Shown: positions 1-9,250, counted from the first letter of the stretch. The stretch: DNA of 64,000 nucleotides from Leptolyngbyaceae cyanobacterium (GCA_036703985.1 DATNQN010000053.1:1-64000), one strand, 5' to 3'. Made by a program: numbers and translations. Notes: generated by a model not told the origin, from the letters alone.

Positions 1-25
1 AGGCAATATAAGAGGAGGAAGCGGA

Positions 26-853
26 ATGAAATCATCTGTTTTAACTATGAAAAAGAATAAGTTTGATGTTAATAGAATCATTCGTCGTTTAGTGCGAATG
101 CCTATTTTGTGGGTAGTAGTATTAGCATCGCTATTGCTGAGTGGTTGCGTTCAGTACGATTTAGGCATAAACTTTGCTGGCACTAATAAAGGTGAGTTTA
201 TCCAGCATATTAAATTAGAAGAAAAGTTCACTGCGTTTAGTGCCGAAACTGCCCAAGAATGGTTAAATAGCATCGAGCAACGGGCTAAGGATTTAAGGGG
301 TAATACTAAACGAATATCGGAACGGGAATTGACTGTTGCTATTCCTTTTAATAATGGGCAAGAGTTAGAGCAGAAATTTAATCAGTTTTTCAATCCCATT
401 GACAAGAAAAAAGCTGAAAAGGTGAATGCTGATTATGTAGATTTACCGGAAGTAAAATCTCATCTGAATTTGCGACAAGGTAACTTTCTTCTGGCAGTTC
501 GGAATAGTTTAATTTACGATGTGGATTTGCGATCGCTTACCACTCTCTCTTCTGATGGTAGCGTCATAGTAGATCCGAGTTCTTTATTCCAACTGGAATT
601 CCGCTTAAACACGCCTTCGGGTGTCCGCAGCGTCACTAAAGCAGAAAACAGCATTACTCCCACCGTTGCAGATAACGGAAATCAACTAATTTGGACTCTC
701 CAACCAGGTACGATTAACCATTTAGAAGCGGTATTCTGGTTACCCAGCCCTCTGGGAATTGGCGCAGTTGCGATCGCCTTATTCGTAGCAGCAGGTATCT
801 TTTTGAAAGAAAAACTACCACAAAAACAAAAGCGTGCGATCGCAAGTGTTTAA
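26..853 (+). CDS. DUF3153-family membrane lipoprotein
   Basis: Conserved cyanobacterial protein of unknown function, recognised from memory as the DUF3153 family. A hydrophobic segment (about residues 27-40) ends in a lipobox, LLSGC, with Cys41 as the likely lipidated residue. A soluble domain follows, and a second hydrophobic segment lies near the C-terminus (about 240-262) before a basic tail, so both ends would be membrane-anchored with the middle outside the cytoplasm. A strong AGGAGG-like ribosome site about 8 nt upstream supports the start at 26; Met8 is an alternative. A 19-bp palindrome directly follows the stop. No function can be assigned. Confidence 0.8.
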   Translation: MKSSVLTMKKNKFDVNRIIRRLVRMPILWVVVLASLLLSGCVQYDLGINFAGTNKGEFIQHIKLEEKFTAFSAETAQEWLNSIEQRAKDLRGNTKRISERELTVAIPFNNGQELEQKFNQFFNPIDKKKAEKVNADYVDLPEVKSHLNLRQGNFLLAVRNSLIYDVDLRSLTTLSSDGSVIVDPSSLFQLEFRLNTPSGVRSVTKAENSITPTVADNGNQLIWTLQPGTINHLEAVFWLPSPLGIGAVAIALFVAAGIFLKEKLPQKQKRAIASV

Positions 854-860
854 GAGTCGG

Positions 861-879
861 ATAGAAACCGGGTTTCTAT
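861..879. repeat. Short palindrome, single arm of the AGAAACC..GGTTTCT family
   Basis: Perfect inverted repeat ATAGAAACC-g-GGTTTCTAT just after the first gene, between convergent genes. It equals one arm (AGAAACCGGGTTTCT) of the 33-nt element seen complete at 5027-5059. It could stop transcription weakly, but no T-run follows. Confidence 0.7.
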
Positions 880-902
880 GTACTCCCTTTTCCCCTAACC
901 TC

Positions 903-1748
903 TTAAAAAATCGCAAAAACTCTTGCCGGAAAGCCAGAACCATTTTTCGGTTTAGGAAAAGATACCACAACTAAACCACCTGCTTCCGGCACTTTATCCA
1001 AATTATCTAATAACTCAATTTGATAATGATTTTGTTTGAGAATATAAGTTTCTAGGGAATAATCATCTTTGCTAGTAGCGATACCAGGGTCGGTGTCTGT
1101 TGTTTCGTGACCGGAAGCAGTGATTTTGCGAGTTTCGTAGAGATACTTGAGTACCTCCATACTCCAACCAGGATAATGGGCAATACCGTTGCTATCTTTA
1201 TTTTGCATTGCGGCTGGATCGGGCCAACGTTTCGACCAATCAGTTCGCATTGCTACGAATGCGCCAGCTGGAATTAAGCCGTGTTTTGCTTCCCAAGTTT
1301 TTACATCTGCCATTGCGATCGTATAATCTGGATTTTGCGCTACCTTTTGGTGAACGTCGATCGTTACTAGCGGCATAATCATTTCTTTCAAATCCAACTG
1401 ATCCACCGTTCGCAGACCCTTCACGAAATGTGCTGGCGGGTCAACGTGAGTCCCCCACTGTCCGACATGGCAAAAATACTCTGCCCAAAAACCAGTACCC
1501 AGCTTACCTACACCAGGGTCGTACCAATAAATAGTTTCTCGCTTTTCGTCAGGAAAACCTTTCCAATGGGGAATACCAGGTTCAAAAGCATGGGTGAGGT
1601 CAACAAATTGTTTGCTTTTGATGACTTCGTAAATTTCCCCTAACGTTGGTTGCTGGGACTTTACCGGATGTACCATAACGAGTACGATCGTTACTAAAAC
1701 TGCTATCAAAAGTCCACTTAGCAGATTTTTAACCGATTTCATCTCCAT
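903..1748 (-). CDS. Exported cyclase-family hydrolase (kynurenine formamidase-like)
   Basis: Member of the cyclase/kynurenine formamidase family (PF04199), metal-dependent amide or lactone hydrolases. The signature HxxxxxxGTHxDxPxHF is present, with His94, His101, Asp103 and His107 as likely metal ligands and catalytic residues. An N-terminal hydrophobic stretch (about 8-27) followed by KSQQ looks like a signal peptide, so the enzyme probably works in the periplasm or outside the cell. Length (281 aa) fits the family plus signal. The substrate is unknown; the absence of tryptophan-degradation genes nearby gives no support for a kynurenine role. It is convergent with the DUF3153 gene. Confidence 0.8.
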   Translation of the reverse strand: MEMKSVKNLLSGLLIAVLVTIVLVMVHPVKSQQPTLGEIYEVIKSKQFVDLTHAFEPGIPHWKGFPDEKRETIYWYDPGVGKLGTGFWAEYFCHVGQWGTHVDPPAHFVKGLRTVDQLDLKEMIMPLVTIDVHQKVAQNPDYTIAMADVKTWEAKHGLIPAGAFVAMRTDWSKRWPDPAAMQNKDSNGIAHYPGWSMEVLKYLYETRKITASGHETTDTDPGIATSKDDYSLETYILKQNHYQIELLDNLDKVPEAGGLVVVSFPKPKNGSGFPARVFAIF

Positions 1749-1973
1749 TATCTCTCAATATAGGGTTGGTGCAACACCTAGAGTTACCTTTTGTTAACGA
1801 AAGCGATATGGTTAGCGAAGCCTTCCCGTAGCGAATACGGCTACCAATCTCGCGTCGGTAAATTTTTGAAGATAATTTATCATGAATTCCCCCTTCCCCT
1901 CGCCTCGATCCCGCAAATTGCCAAAAAGGGGCCAATATCCACCACCCAAAACCTACTACCTGCTAAGCAATTC

Positions 1974-2013
1974 GTAACGATCGCTACAAAAATCTCAGGA
2001 TTTGCAGTAATAC
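1974..2013 (+). promoter_or_regulatory. Candidate NtcA-activated promoter of glnB
   Basis: A perfect GTA-N8-TAC sequence (GTAACGATCGCTAC, 1974-1987) is followed after 20 nt by TAATAC (2008-2013), the layout of NtcA-activated class II promoters. NtcA control of glnB is established in other cyanobacteria. Caveats: the N8 core resembles the abundant HIP1 octamer, the -10 is not the exact TAN3T, and the leader would be about 180 nt. Confidence 0.5.
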
Positions 2014-2084
2014 TAAAAAATGAAATACCAACCTAGATGTGGTACTCTCAAACGGTGACTTACACGAGGAAAGGAGCAGATTGC

Positions 2085-2114
2085 TTGTCAATCGATAGTT
2101 AAAGCAAATATTAC
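2085..2114 (+). promoter_or_regulatory. Possible second, sigma70-type glnB promoter
   Basis: TTGTCA (2085-2090) and TATTAC (2109-2114) are separated by 18 nt and lie about 90 nt upstream of glnB. They resemble -35 and -10 boxes and could drive basal expression beside the NtcA-type promoter. Motif match only. Confidence 0.3.
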
Positions 2115-2189
2115 GCAGTGCCACTGATAGCAAGTGGAAGACTTAAAATAAAAGATTATTTTGCACTCAACGCATAGAAACTTAAGTGA

Positions 2190-2539
<350 letters not shown>

Positions 2540-2540
<1 letters not shown>

Positions 2541-2571
2541 GGAAAGGGAAAGGGAAAGGGAAAGGGAAAGG
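2540..2571. repeat. GGGAAA hexamer tandem repeat
   Basis: Five perfect GGGAAA units begin at the last base of the glnB stop codon, then GGATGAAG and related purine-rich words (TGAAATCTAAAATCTGAAG). This is a typical short tandem repeat of filamentous cyanobacterial intergenic DNA. Confidence 0.85.
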
Positions 2572-2646
2572 ATGAAGTTTGAAATCTAAAATCTGAAGTA
2601 AAAATTTATCCCCCCATTTCCCTATCCTCCCATCGCCTATCAACTG

Positions 2647-3237
2647 TTACCCATTAACCATCCTTTCTAAATGCGGTAATAGTGCTTTAAAAGCTTGTCC
2701 GCGATGGGAAACTTCGTGCTTTAACTCTGGTGCCATTTCTGCAAAAGTTTGTTGTCGATTTGGAACGTAAAAAATCGGATCGTAACCAAATCCGCCGTTC
2801 CCGCGAGGCGCGTGAAGGATTTCTCCCCTACAAATTCCTTCTGTTTCCAAAGCAATGGAACCATCGGGACGAGCGATCGCGATCGCGCAAACAAACTCGG
2901 CTTGTCGGTTTTCTTCATTACCTAATTCTCTCAGTAGTCGCTCGATGCGATCGGTGTCAGTCTTGCCATAACGAGCAGAATAAAGACCTGGTACACCATT
3001 TAAAGCATCTACCGATAAACCGGAATCATCCGCGATCGCCCATTCGCCTGTTGCTTGTGCTACCTGGGATGCTTTCAAACAAGCATTCGCCATAAAGGTA
3101 TCGCCGGTTTCATCAATTTCTAATTCTTCTGGTTTAAGAGTTAATTCAATCTCTAAACCGTCTAGGTACGCTTGCATTTCTTTTAGTTTGCCAGGATTTC
3201 CCGTCGCAACAACTAATATTTTCGGTCGCTCTTTCAT
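2647..3237 (-). CDS. rdgB: dITP/XTP pyrophosphatase (HAM1/RdgB)
   Basis: House-cleaning nucleotidase that hydrolyses non-canonical purine triphosphates (ITP, dITP, XTP) to monophosphates, keeping them out of DNA and RNA. Family signatures are all present: TGNPGKLKE near the N-terminus (substrate and phosphate binding), ADDSGL around the middle (metal-binding Asp), FGYDPIF, and SHRGQA near the C-terminus. Length (196 aa) is normal. It stands alone, convergent with glnB and upstream of nothing in operon. Cytosolic. Secure assignment. Confidence 0.95.
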   Translation of the reverse strand: MKERPKILVVATGNPGKLKEMQAYLDGLEIELTLKPEELEIDETGDTFMANACLKASQVAQATGEWAIADDSGLSVDALNGVPGLYSARYGKTDTDRIERLLRELGNEENRQAEFVCAIAIARPDGSIALETEGICRGEILHAPRGNGGFGYDPIFYVPNRQQTFAEMAPELKHEVSHRGQAFKALLPHLERMVNG

Positions 3238-3262
3238 GGTTGGTAGTTAAGGGATTTTTTTT

Positions 3263-3292
3263 ACCACAGATGAACACAGATGAACACAGATG
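3263..3292. repeat. CACAGATGAA direct repeat
   Basis: Three tandem 10-nt units of the type CACAGATGAA. The same element occurs at about 47020-47044 and, inverted, at 57078-57117, so it is an interspersed repeat. Confidence 0.8.
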
Positions 3293-3330
3293 TAGGCTAA
3301 GCCTTCTGGCAGTAGGTAGATGTCAAGTAG

Positions 3331-3358
3331 GGTGCGTTAGCGAAGCACGCAACGCACC
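3331..3358. repeat. GGTGCGTT..AACGCACC hairpin repeat
   Basis: Inverted repeat with 8-bp arms and a 12-nt loop containing gcgaagc, just downstream of the phosphohexomutase gene. A close inverted copy lies at 55959-55984, so this is a dispersed element rather than a gene-specific terminator. Confidence 0.75.
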
Positions 3359-3365
3359 GTTGACT

Positions 3366-4838
3366 TTAAATGGAATTCGCCCAATCTTTCGCCCAGTTTA
3401 ATCTTTGATAAACTTCTTCTATGGTGGCAGCTTCGCAATACAATCGCAAAACTGGTTCGGTACCGCTAAAGCGCACCATTAACCAACTGCCATCATCTAA
3501 CCTAAATTTATATCCATCAATTTGATTGCAATCTACTACTGAATGTCCGGCAATTTCTGTTAATGGTTTGCTTTGCAGTTGAGATAACAGACGATCGCGA
3601 ACTGCCATGTTAGCTAATGGTAGATCGATCCGATCGTAAGCCGAGTAAAAATTGGTTTTTTGTTGCAAATTTTGATAAATTTTCCCTAGATCCACTCCCG
3701 ATCTGACTACTGCTTCTAATAAATAGAGGGCTGATAGTAAAGCATCTCTTTCCGGAATGTGAGTTCCGTAACCAATACCTCCCGATTCTTCACCGCCGAT
3801 CAAAACTTCTCTTTCTAACATTCGATCGGCAATATATTTGTAACCTACTGCCGTTTCAAACAATGGTAAATTATAAAAAGATGCCACGCGGGGCATTAGA
3901 TCGGAACCGCTGACGGTTTTGACAACTTCACCTTTGTAACCTCTTTGCTTTGCTAGATGTTCGATTAAAATCGGTATTAATGTTTGAGAACTTAAAAAAT
4001 TACCTTGTCCGTCAACGGCAGCAATGCGATCGCTGTCTCCATCGAACACGAAACCAACTGCTAAACTAGCTTTTTGAGTGCGATAGTGAGTGCGGATAAC
4101 GCGGAAAAGCTGAGAAAGATATTTCGGTAAAGGTTCCGGCGCGCCACCATCGAATAAAGGATCGCGATCGCTATTAATTTCTCGAATTGGCAAACCTAAA
4201 ATCCTCTCTAAACCAGTCGCCGCCGCACCGTGCATTACATCAGCAAAAACAGTGATTTTATTTTGAGCGATCGCAGCCTGAATATTTTCTATATCTACCT
4301 TAGCTCTTAAAGTTTCGCAGTAATTCGGCCAAGGATCGAACATCGTTAATGATGTATTTTCTTTTCCCTGTTGGGTAGTTTCTACTGTTTCGTTTTTTAA
4401 CAATTCTTCAATTTGTTTAGTTACTTCTGGGGAAACCGAACCACCAAAAGCACCCTTGACTTTCAAGCCTAAATATGGTGCTGGATTGTGGCTGGCTGTC
4501 ATTACGATCGCGCCCAAAGCATTTAATTGTTTAGCCGCTAAACTAAAAGCCGGAGTAGGGGCGTAAGTTTCGGATAACAAAACCTCAAATCCCGCCGCAC
4601 TCACCACTTCAGCAGCTTTGCGAGCAAAAGTTTCTGCCATAAAACGGCGATCGTAACCGACGATAATCTTGCGATTCCCAGTACCGCTTCCGTAAACTTT
4701 CGCCAAAACTCGTGCTGCGACTGGCGCTACCAAGGCAACGCGATCGAACGTAAAATCTGCCCCGATAATCCCTCGCCAGCCATCCGTACCAAACTTAATA
4801 GGATTAACATTAATCGGCAACGCAGAAGAGTGACCCAT
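3366..4838 (-). CDS. Phosphoglucomutase/phosphomannomutase family protein
   Basis: Alpha-D-phosphohexomutase, 490 aa, interconverting hexose 1- and 6-phosphates for glycogen, sugar-nucleotide or polysaccharide synthesis. The four diagnostic motifs are visible: TASHNP with the active-site phosphoserine (about residues 114-119), the metal loop DGDSDR, the sugar-binding GEESGG, and the phosphate-binding RFSGTEP near the C-terminus. The opening NPIKFGTDGWRG is typical of the cyanobacterial subgroup distinct from GlmM. Whether glucose or mannose phosphate is preferred cannot be told from sequence. It appears monocistronic, with a repeat hairpin just downstream. Confidence 0.9.
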   Translation of the reverse strand: MGHSSALPINVNPIKFGTDGWRGIIGADFTFDRVALVAPVAARVLAKVYGSGTGNRKIIVGYDRRFMAETFARKAAEVVSAAGFEVLLSETYAPTPAFSLAAKQLNALGAIVMTASHNPAPYLGLKVKGAFGGSVSPEVTKQIEELLKNETVETTQQGKENTSLTMFDPWPNYCETLRAKVDIENIQAAIAQNKITVFADVMHGAAATGLERILGLPIREINSDRDPLFDGGAPEPLPKYLSQLFRVIRTHYRTQKASLAVGFVFDGDSDRIAAVDGQGNFLSSQTLIPILIEHLAKQRGYKGEVVKTVSGSDLMPRVASFYNLPLFETAVGYKYIADRMLEREVLIGGEESGGIGYGTHIPERDALLSALYLLEAVVRSGVDLGKIYQNLQQKTNFYSAYDRIDLPLANMAVRDRLLSQLQSKPLTEIAGHSVVDCNQIDGYKFRLDDGSWLMVRFSGTEPVLRLYCEAATIEEVYQRLNWAKDWANSI

Positions 4839-5026
4839 AAAATTACCTAATTATCCGAACGAACTACTATACGATAACAATGCAATTACGATCGCATATC
4901 AACCAATATCATTTTAATTTCCCCCAGATTGATGAAATCAATAAAAAGTAAAAAAACAAAAGCTTTTTTTGATTCAATATGTCATAGTGCGCTTTCCAAG
5001 AAAATGAGCTACACATACCTACTAAC

Positions 5027-5059
5027 AGAAACCCGGTTTCTCCGAGAAACCGGGTTTCT
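5027..5059. repeat. 33-nt palindromic element, 15-3-15, subtype A
   Basis: Arm AGAAACCCGGTTTCT (5027-5041), loop ccg, arm AGAAACCGGGTTTCT (5045-5059): a perfect 15-bp stem. It has the same geometry as elements at 12048-12080, 57166-57198 and, inside a coding sequence, 18039-18071. Confidence 0.9.
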
Positions 5060-5199
5060 ATTTCATACTTCACTTAAATGGAACCTGCTGTATCTTGCTC
5101 GGTAACATCGGTTATGTAACAACCTTTCTAGAGATTTTATCTGCCTAGCCGTAGGCAAGGCGATCGCCTACATCTGCGGTTAATTTTAATTTTTCTAAT

Positions 5200-5230
5200 A
5201 CTAAAATAAAAAACCCCCTAAAGGGGGTTA
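5200..5230 (-). terminator. Rho-independent terminator of ndhCKJ
   Basis: Stem AACCCCCT/AGGGGGTT (5212-5219 with 5222-5229). On the minus strand it is followed by TTTTTTATTTT. It lies about 20 nt past the ndhJ stop codon. Confidence 0.85.
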
Positions 5231-5250
5231 CTAAGAGTCTAGAGGAAACT

Positions 5251-5751
5251 TTAATAAGCATCCTGTAACTCGTAAAAATCAGGCGAGATATAATCTTTCC
5301 GGAGAGGCCAACCAACCCAATCTTCCGGCATCAAGATCCGCTTCAAATTCGGGTGACCTTCATAAACGATGCCGTACATATCATAGGCTTCCCGTTCTTG
5401 CCAGTCGGCAGTTTTCCAAATCCAGTAAACCGAAGGCACTACCGGATTTTCTCTGGGTAGAAATACTTTCAGCCGCACTTCTTCCGGGCGATCGGCATTA
5501 TCGCTTACCTTAATTAAATGGTAAAAGCTAACCAAATCCTCACCCGGCCCCGCATCGTAACCACCTTGACATTGTAGGTAGTTAAAGCCATAAGCATAGA
5601 GAGCAGTTGCGATCGGAATTAGAAAATCCGGCTCAACTTTCAGGATTTCGATGCCAAAATGATCTGGTTCTAAAGCTTCATGGTCAAAACCATTTTCTGT
5701 CAACCAACGGGAAACTTTACCCGCTTGTACGATTTGAGATTCTTCAGCCAC
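5251..5751 (-). CDS. ndhJ: NAD(P)H-quinone oxidoreductase subunit J
   Basis: Peripheral-arm subunit of the cyanobacterial NDH-1 complex (30-kDa/NuoC family), which passes electrons from ferredoxin to plastoquinone in respiration and cyclic flow. Length (166 aa) and the C-terminal stretch with [24 protein letters not shown] and PLRKDY match NdhJ. Translation starts at GTG, one base after the ndhK stop, so the two are translationally coupled. It is last in ndhC-ndhK-ndhJ and followed by a strong terminator. Confidence 0.96.
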   Translation of the reverse strand: MAEESQIVQAGKVSRWLTENGFDHEALEPDHFGIEILKVEPDFLIPIATALYAYGFNYLQCQGGYDAGPGEDLVSFYHLIKVSDNADRPEEVRLKVFLPRENPVVPSVYWIWKTADWQEREAYDMYGIVYEGHPNLKRILMPEDWVGWPLRKDYISPDFYELQDAY

Positions 5752-5752
5752 G

Positions 5753-6484
5753 TTATGCCTCCTGCTTTTGAGATGCCATCAGTGCAGGTGGAACTGGTGT
5801 TCCAATCGCTTCCACCAATTCCTTCGGGGGTTCTTGGCGAGTAGTTGACTGTAAATATTGTCCGGTCAAAATCGGCGGCACCACTTTCATCTTATGAGTA
5901 GTGCTGTAATAGCGGTGAACTTGCCGCAATTTATCCCGGTCTTGAATCGAATCATTACCGATTTTCTTCCGCAATTTGACGATCGCATCCATAATCGCTT
6001 CCGGACGAGGCGGACATCCAGGCAAATACACATCCACCGGAATCAACTTATCCACACCCCGCACTGCACTAGGAGAATCAACGCTGAACATTCCCCCAGT
6101 AATCGTACAAGCGCCCATCGCAATTACATACTTCGGTTCTGGCATTTGCTCGTAAAGACGAACCAGCGCCGGAGCCATTTTCATCGTAATCGTGCCTGCG
6201 GTGATGATTAAATCCGCTTGTCTGGGGCTAGAACGAGGAACCAGACCAAATCGGTCAAAATCAAACCGAGAACCGATCATTGCCGCTACTTCAATAAAGC
6301 AGCAAGCAGTACCGAATAGCAAAGGCCACAAGCTTGAAAGCCGCGCCCAGTCATACAAGTCATCCACCGTAGTCAGGATGACATTTTCTGACAAATCTTG
6401 GGTAACGGAAGTCCGGTTAACCGGATTGAGGATGATATCTTTAAATTCACCCTCTTGAAGAGAAGATTGAGATTTCATGACCAT
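5753..6484 (-). CDS. ndhK: NAD(P)H-quinone oxidoreductase subunit K
   Basis: NuoB/PSST-type subunit of NDH-1, carrying the N2 iron-sulfur cluster that hands electrons to plastoquinone. Cluster cysteines are visible in [17 protein letters not shown] and PGCPPRPEA. The open frame runs upstream to 6595, but that extension is not NdhK-like and overlaps ndhC. AAGGAG (6497-6492) lies 7 nt before ATG at 6484, giving a protein of 243 aa, the usual length. A second ATG at 6478 forms an ATGA overlap with the ndhC stop and is the alternative start. It is the middle gene of ndhCKJ. Confidence 0.95.
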   Translation of the reverse strand: MVMKSQSSLQEGEFKDIILNPVNRTSVTQDLSENVILTTVDDLYDWARLSSLWPLLFGTACCFIEVAAMIGSRFDFDRFGLVPRSSPRQADLIITAGTITMKMAPALVRLYEQMPEPKYVIAMGACTITGGMFSVDSPSAVRGVDKLIPVDVYLPGCPPRPEAIMDAIVKLRKKIGNDSIQDRDKLRQVHRYYSTTHKMKVVPPILTGQYLQSTTRQEPPKELVEAIGTPVPPALMASQKQEA

Positions 6485-6837
6485 TCCAAGGCTCCTTTGC
6501 GCCATGCGTAAACAAGAGCAACCACCAGAATTCCAATAAAGACTAATGCTTCGATAAAGGCTAGAAGTCCCAGTCGGTGGAAGGCGACCGCCCACGGATA
6601 GAGGAACACAGTCTCTACGTCAAAGATCACGAAGACGAGGGCGAACATATAGTAGCGAATGTTGAACTGAATCCAAGCTCCCCCGATCGGTTCCATACCC
6701 GATTCGTATGTGGTACGGCGCTCTGGCCCCCGACGGCTGGGCCGGAGTAGCTTAGATGCAGTGAGAGCGAGGGCAGGTACTAGGCTGCAAACGATTAGGA
6801 AGCCTAGAAGATACTCATAGCCGCTAAGAACAAACAC
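6475..6837 (-). CDS. ndhC: NAD(P)H-quinone oxidoreductase subunit 3
   Basis: Membrane subunit of NDH-1 (NuoA/ND3 family), 120 aa with three hydrophobic helices (about residues 5-25, 60-85 and 90-110). The family motif YESGMEPIG lies around residues 44-52 in the loop near the quinone channel, and [12 protein letters not shown] follows in helix 2. It is first in the ndhCKJ operon; its 3' end overlaps ndhK by about 10 bp. The operon promoter should lie in the 500-bp spacer above 6837, but no clear boxes were picked out. Confidence 0.96.
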   Translation of the reverse strand: MFVLSGYEYLLGFLIVCSLVPALALTASKLLRPSRRGPERRTTYESGMEPIGGAWIQFNIRYYMFALVFVIFDVETVFLYPWAVAFHRLGLLAFIEALVFIGILVVALVYAWRKGALEWS

Positions 6838-7333
6838 GATTTATAGCTACCGCTTTGGCGAAAGGACATTTTGTTACTTACTTTTACATTTTGACATTCT
6901 CCCGCTATCTGTGGAAGCAAGGGGCTAATTGTTCGCGGTTGGTGATTAGAGGCCAGGATATAGCCAAATCAAGGTTTATATGCTTGAAAGTAAGAATTAA
7001 AGCGATTAAATCCAATCATTTTGATTTTTTTGAATGTTTATTAGTTTTTGTTTATCCGAGCCAGCTTCTATTTTTTCACCCCCTCAACTATTTGAGGCTC
7101 CCATCCCACTACCGACTACTGACTACCCATCTCCACATAGAGAATTGCAAAACTCTATGTCATAATTTGTAACAGAGTTTTTAAGAAAACTGATTTTCTG
7201 GGAAAGGTAGCGGCTAGTCAAGGGAAAGCAATATCGAACAGAGTTTTTTCTTTTGAGGTGTTGCTCGATCTGCCAGTTACCATCCGTTAATAAGTTCAGT
7301 CTTTGACCTGTAACTCGGTATTTTGCCTAAGCC
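6838..7333. other. Divergent spacer between ndhC and rubA
   Basis: About 500 bp holding the promoters of two divergent operons. I see a perfect 8-bp inverted repeat ACATAGAG/CTCTATGT (7135-7142 and 7153-7160) about 175 nt upstream of rubA, and a repeat-like run of ccgactactgactaccc. A 105-codon frame at 6855-7172 looks non-coding. Confidence 0.55.
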
Positions 7334-7669
7334 ATGAGCAATCAAGCTGTTGAAGCCGGAACCCTAGATCGATACGAGTGTAGTGCCTGTGGCTATGTTT
7401 ACGAACCTGCCAAGGGAGACAGCAAGCACGATATTGCCCCAGGAACTTCTTTTGATGAGTTACCGATTAGTTGGCGCTGTCCCGTTTGTGGAGTGCGGAA
7501 ATCGGCATTCCAAAACATTGGCCCGAAAGGAACTCCGTCCGGATTTGAATCTAATCTCCGCTATGGTCTGGGCGTAAATAATTTAACTCCAACCCAGAAA
7601 AACTTACTAATTTTTGGTGGTTTGGGACTGGGAATCTTATTTTTCCTCAGTCTCTACGGTTTACAATGA
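7334..7669 (+). CDS. rubA: Membrane-anchored rubredoxin RubA
   Basis: Rubredoxin needed for photosystem II assembly in oxygenic phototrophs. Iron ligands Cys16, Cys19, Cys49 and Cys52 form two CxxCG knuckles. A linker follows, then a C-terminal membrane helix (about residues 90-109) that anchors it to the thylakoid, as is typical for RubA. It is the first gene of the conserved rubA-ycf48-psbEFLJ cluster, and its TGA overlaps the ycf48 start (ATGA). Length 111 aa is normal. Confidence 0.96.
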   Translation: MSNQAVEAGTLDRYECSACGYVYEPAKGDSKHDIAPGTSFDELPISWRCPVCGVRKSAFQNIGPKGTPSGFESNLRYGLGVNNLTPTQKNLLIFGGLGLGILFFLSLYGLQ

Positions 7670-8700
7670 ATAGCTTGACAAATATTTGGGAAGCAATGCG
7701 ATCGATCTTCAAATCCTTACGACGAGTAGCAGTTCTACTAGCGATTGTCCTGCTTTGTTTTGGTTGTAGTAAAGTAGTCAACCTCAGCCAAAATCCCTGG
7801 CAAGTCCTGAGTTTACCAACTGATGCCAACCTGATGGATATTGCTTTCACCAGTGATTTCACCCACGGATGGGTAGTTGGTAGTAACTCGACACTGTTGG
7901 AAACAACCGACGGTGGGGAAACTTGGCAACCAAGAAACTTGGATTTGGGTGACCAAAAATTCCGTTTTAACTCTGTAAGTTTTAGCGGTGAAGAAGGATG
8001 GATTGTGGGAGAACCTTTCCTACTTCTACACACCGAAGACGGAGGCAAATCTTGGTCGCGCATTCCCTTGAGTGCAAAGCTTCCCGGTAATCCCAACACT
8101 ATTTTGGCATTGGGTCCCGACTCAGCAGAAATGACTACTGATGTGGGAGCGATTTATCAAACTTCAGATGATGGAAAAACCTGGAAAGCTCTCGTACAGC
8201 AAGCAGTAGGAGTAATTCGTAATATTGCTCGCTCTGCTGATGGTAAATACGTAGCCGTTTCTTCTAATGGTAGTTTTTACTCTACCTGGGAACCCGGACA
8301 AGATGCTTGGGTACCTCATAATCGCAATAGCTCTCGGCGCGTGCAGAATATGGGCTTTACTAAAGATGGCGGTCTTTGGATGCTCGCCCGTGGCGGTCAA
8401 ATTCAGTTTACTAATCCAGAAAAACCCGAAGAGTGGTTAGATGCTGAATATCCAGAGTTAGCAACTAGCTGGGGCTTATTGGATTTAGCTTATCGCACCC
8501 CTGAAGAAATTTGGATCGCTGGCGGTAGCGGTAATCTGCTGTGCAGTCTAGATGGTGGCAAAACCTGGCAAAAAGACCGCGAGGTAGAAAATGTACCTTC
8601 TAATTTGTATAAAATCGTTTTTTTAGGCCCAGATAAAGGTTTCATTATCGGTCAAAGAGGCGTTTTACTGAAATATAAAGGTACGGTTGAAGCAGCTTAA
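7666..8700 (+). CDS. ycf48: Photosystem II assembly factor Ycf48/HCF136
   Basis: Lumenal assembly factor that binds the D1 precursor and promotes formation of the D1/D2 reaction centre. An N-terminal hydrophobic segment ends in LLCFGC (Cys34), a probable lipoprotein signal. After it come repeated WxVG...LLxTxDGGxTW modules (for example GWVVGSNSTLLETTDGGETW), the blades of the seven-bladed beta-propeller. Translation is coupled to rubA by an ATGA overlap; Met11 (7696) is an alternative start closer to the usual signal length. The gene sits directly upstream of psbEFLJ, as in most cyanobacteria. Confidence 0.95.
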   Translation: MNSLTNIWEAMRSIFKSLRRVAVLLAIVLLCFGCSKVVNLSQNPWQVLSLPTDANLMDIAFTSDFTHGWVVGSNSTLLETTDGGETWQPRNLDLGDQKFRFNSVSFSGEEGWIVGEPFLLLHTEDGGKSWSRIPLSAKLPGNPNTILALGPDSAEMTTDVGAIYQTSDDGKTWKALVQQAVGVIRNIARSADGKYVAVSSNGSFYSTWEPGQDAWVPHNRNSSRRVQNMGFTKDGGLWMLARGGQIQFTNPEKPEEWLDAEYPELATSWGLLDLAYRTPEEIWIAGGSGNLLCSLDGGKTWQKDREVENVPSNLYKIVFLGPDKGFIIGQRGVLLKYKGTVEAA

Positions 8701-8832
8701 AGGCTGTACCTTGCAGTTTGCTTGCTGATGACAAACAAAGTTTTCCATTTGTCCATTCAGCTTGCTTGTGAGAGGTTGTAATGTTTCGTATCATATTCAT
8801 TAAGCTTTGATCTTGTTGTTGGAGGAGAAGTC

Positions 8833-9081
8833 ATGGCCGGTTCAACTGGAGAGCGTCCGTTTTCTGATATTGTTACAAGCATTCGTTATTGGGTGATTCA
8901 CAGCATCACCATCCCGATGTTGTTTATCGCTGGGTGGCTATTCGTGCAAACGGGTCTGGCTTATGATGCTTTTGGTACGCCTCGACCCAATGAGTATTAC
9001 ACTCAAGATCGCCTAGAGTTGCCAATTTTGAGCGATCGCTATGAAGCAAAGCAACAAATCCAGCAGTTTACAGTTAAGTAG
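8833..9081 (+). CDS. psbE: Cytochrome b559 subunit alpha
   Basis: Photosystem II core subunit, 82 aa. His23 in the single membrane helix is the axial ligand of the b559 heme shared with PsbF. The N-terminus [20 protein letters not shown] is the standard one. A strong site GGAGGAG lies just before the ATG. First of psbE-psbF-psbL-psbJ; the 130-bp gap after ycf48 may hold a separate promoter. Confidence 0.98.
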   Translation: MAGSTGERPFSDIVTSIRYWVIHSITIPMLFIAGWLFVQTGLAYDAFGTPRPNEYYTQDRLELPILSDRYEAKQQIQQFTVK

Positions 9082-9106
9082 TTTGACAAATCATTGGTTG
9101 TAAATT

Positions 9107-9241
9107 ATGACTAGCCAAACCCCTAATCAACCCGTTTCTTATCCGATTTTTACTGTAAGATGGCTGGCTGTTCATACGCTGGCTGTTCCTACTGTTTTCT
9201 TTTTAGGCGCGATCGCAGCAATGCAATTTATTCATAGATAG
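9107..9241 (+). CDS. psbF: Cytochrome b559 subunit beta
   Basis: Short gene of 44 codons read directly from the DNA. The protein has the PsbF pattern [20 protein letters not shown], with His23 as the second axial ligand of the b559 heme, and ends AMQFIHR. It starts at ATG 25 nt after psbE and stops 9 nt before psbL. PsbE and PsbF together bind one heme near the PSII reaction centre. Confidence 0.97.
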   Translation: MTSQTPNQPVSYPIFTVRWLAVHTLAVPTVFFLGAIAAMQFIHR

Positions 9242-9250
9242 GAGTAAAAA

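Larger units (their letters stand above)
4839..5250. other. Intergenic region with palindrome and terminator
   Basis: About 410 bp between two minus-strand units. It contains a complete 33-nt palindromic element (5027-5059), an ndhJ terminator (5200-5230), HIP1-like sites and the word gccgtaggcaaggcgatcgcc typical of dispersed repeats. No gene is supported. Confidence 0.6.

Noticed and set aside
5753-6595. Long NdhK with a 37-residue N-terminal extension
   Set aside because: The extension overlaps ndhC, lacks family similarity, and a good ribosome site supports ATG at 6484.
6855-7172. 105-codon plus-strand frame upstream of rubA
   Set aside because: Composition is not protein-like, it runs through repeat words (ccgactactgactaccc) and covers the expected promoters.
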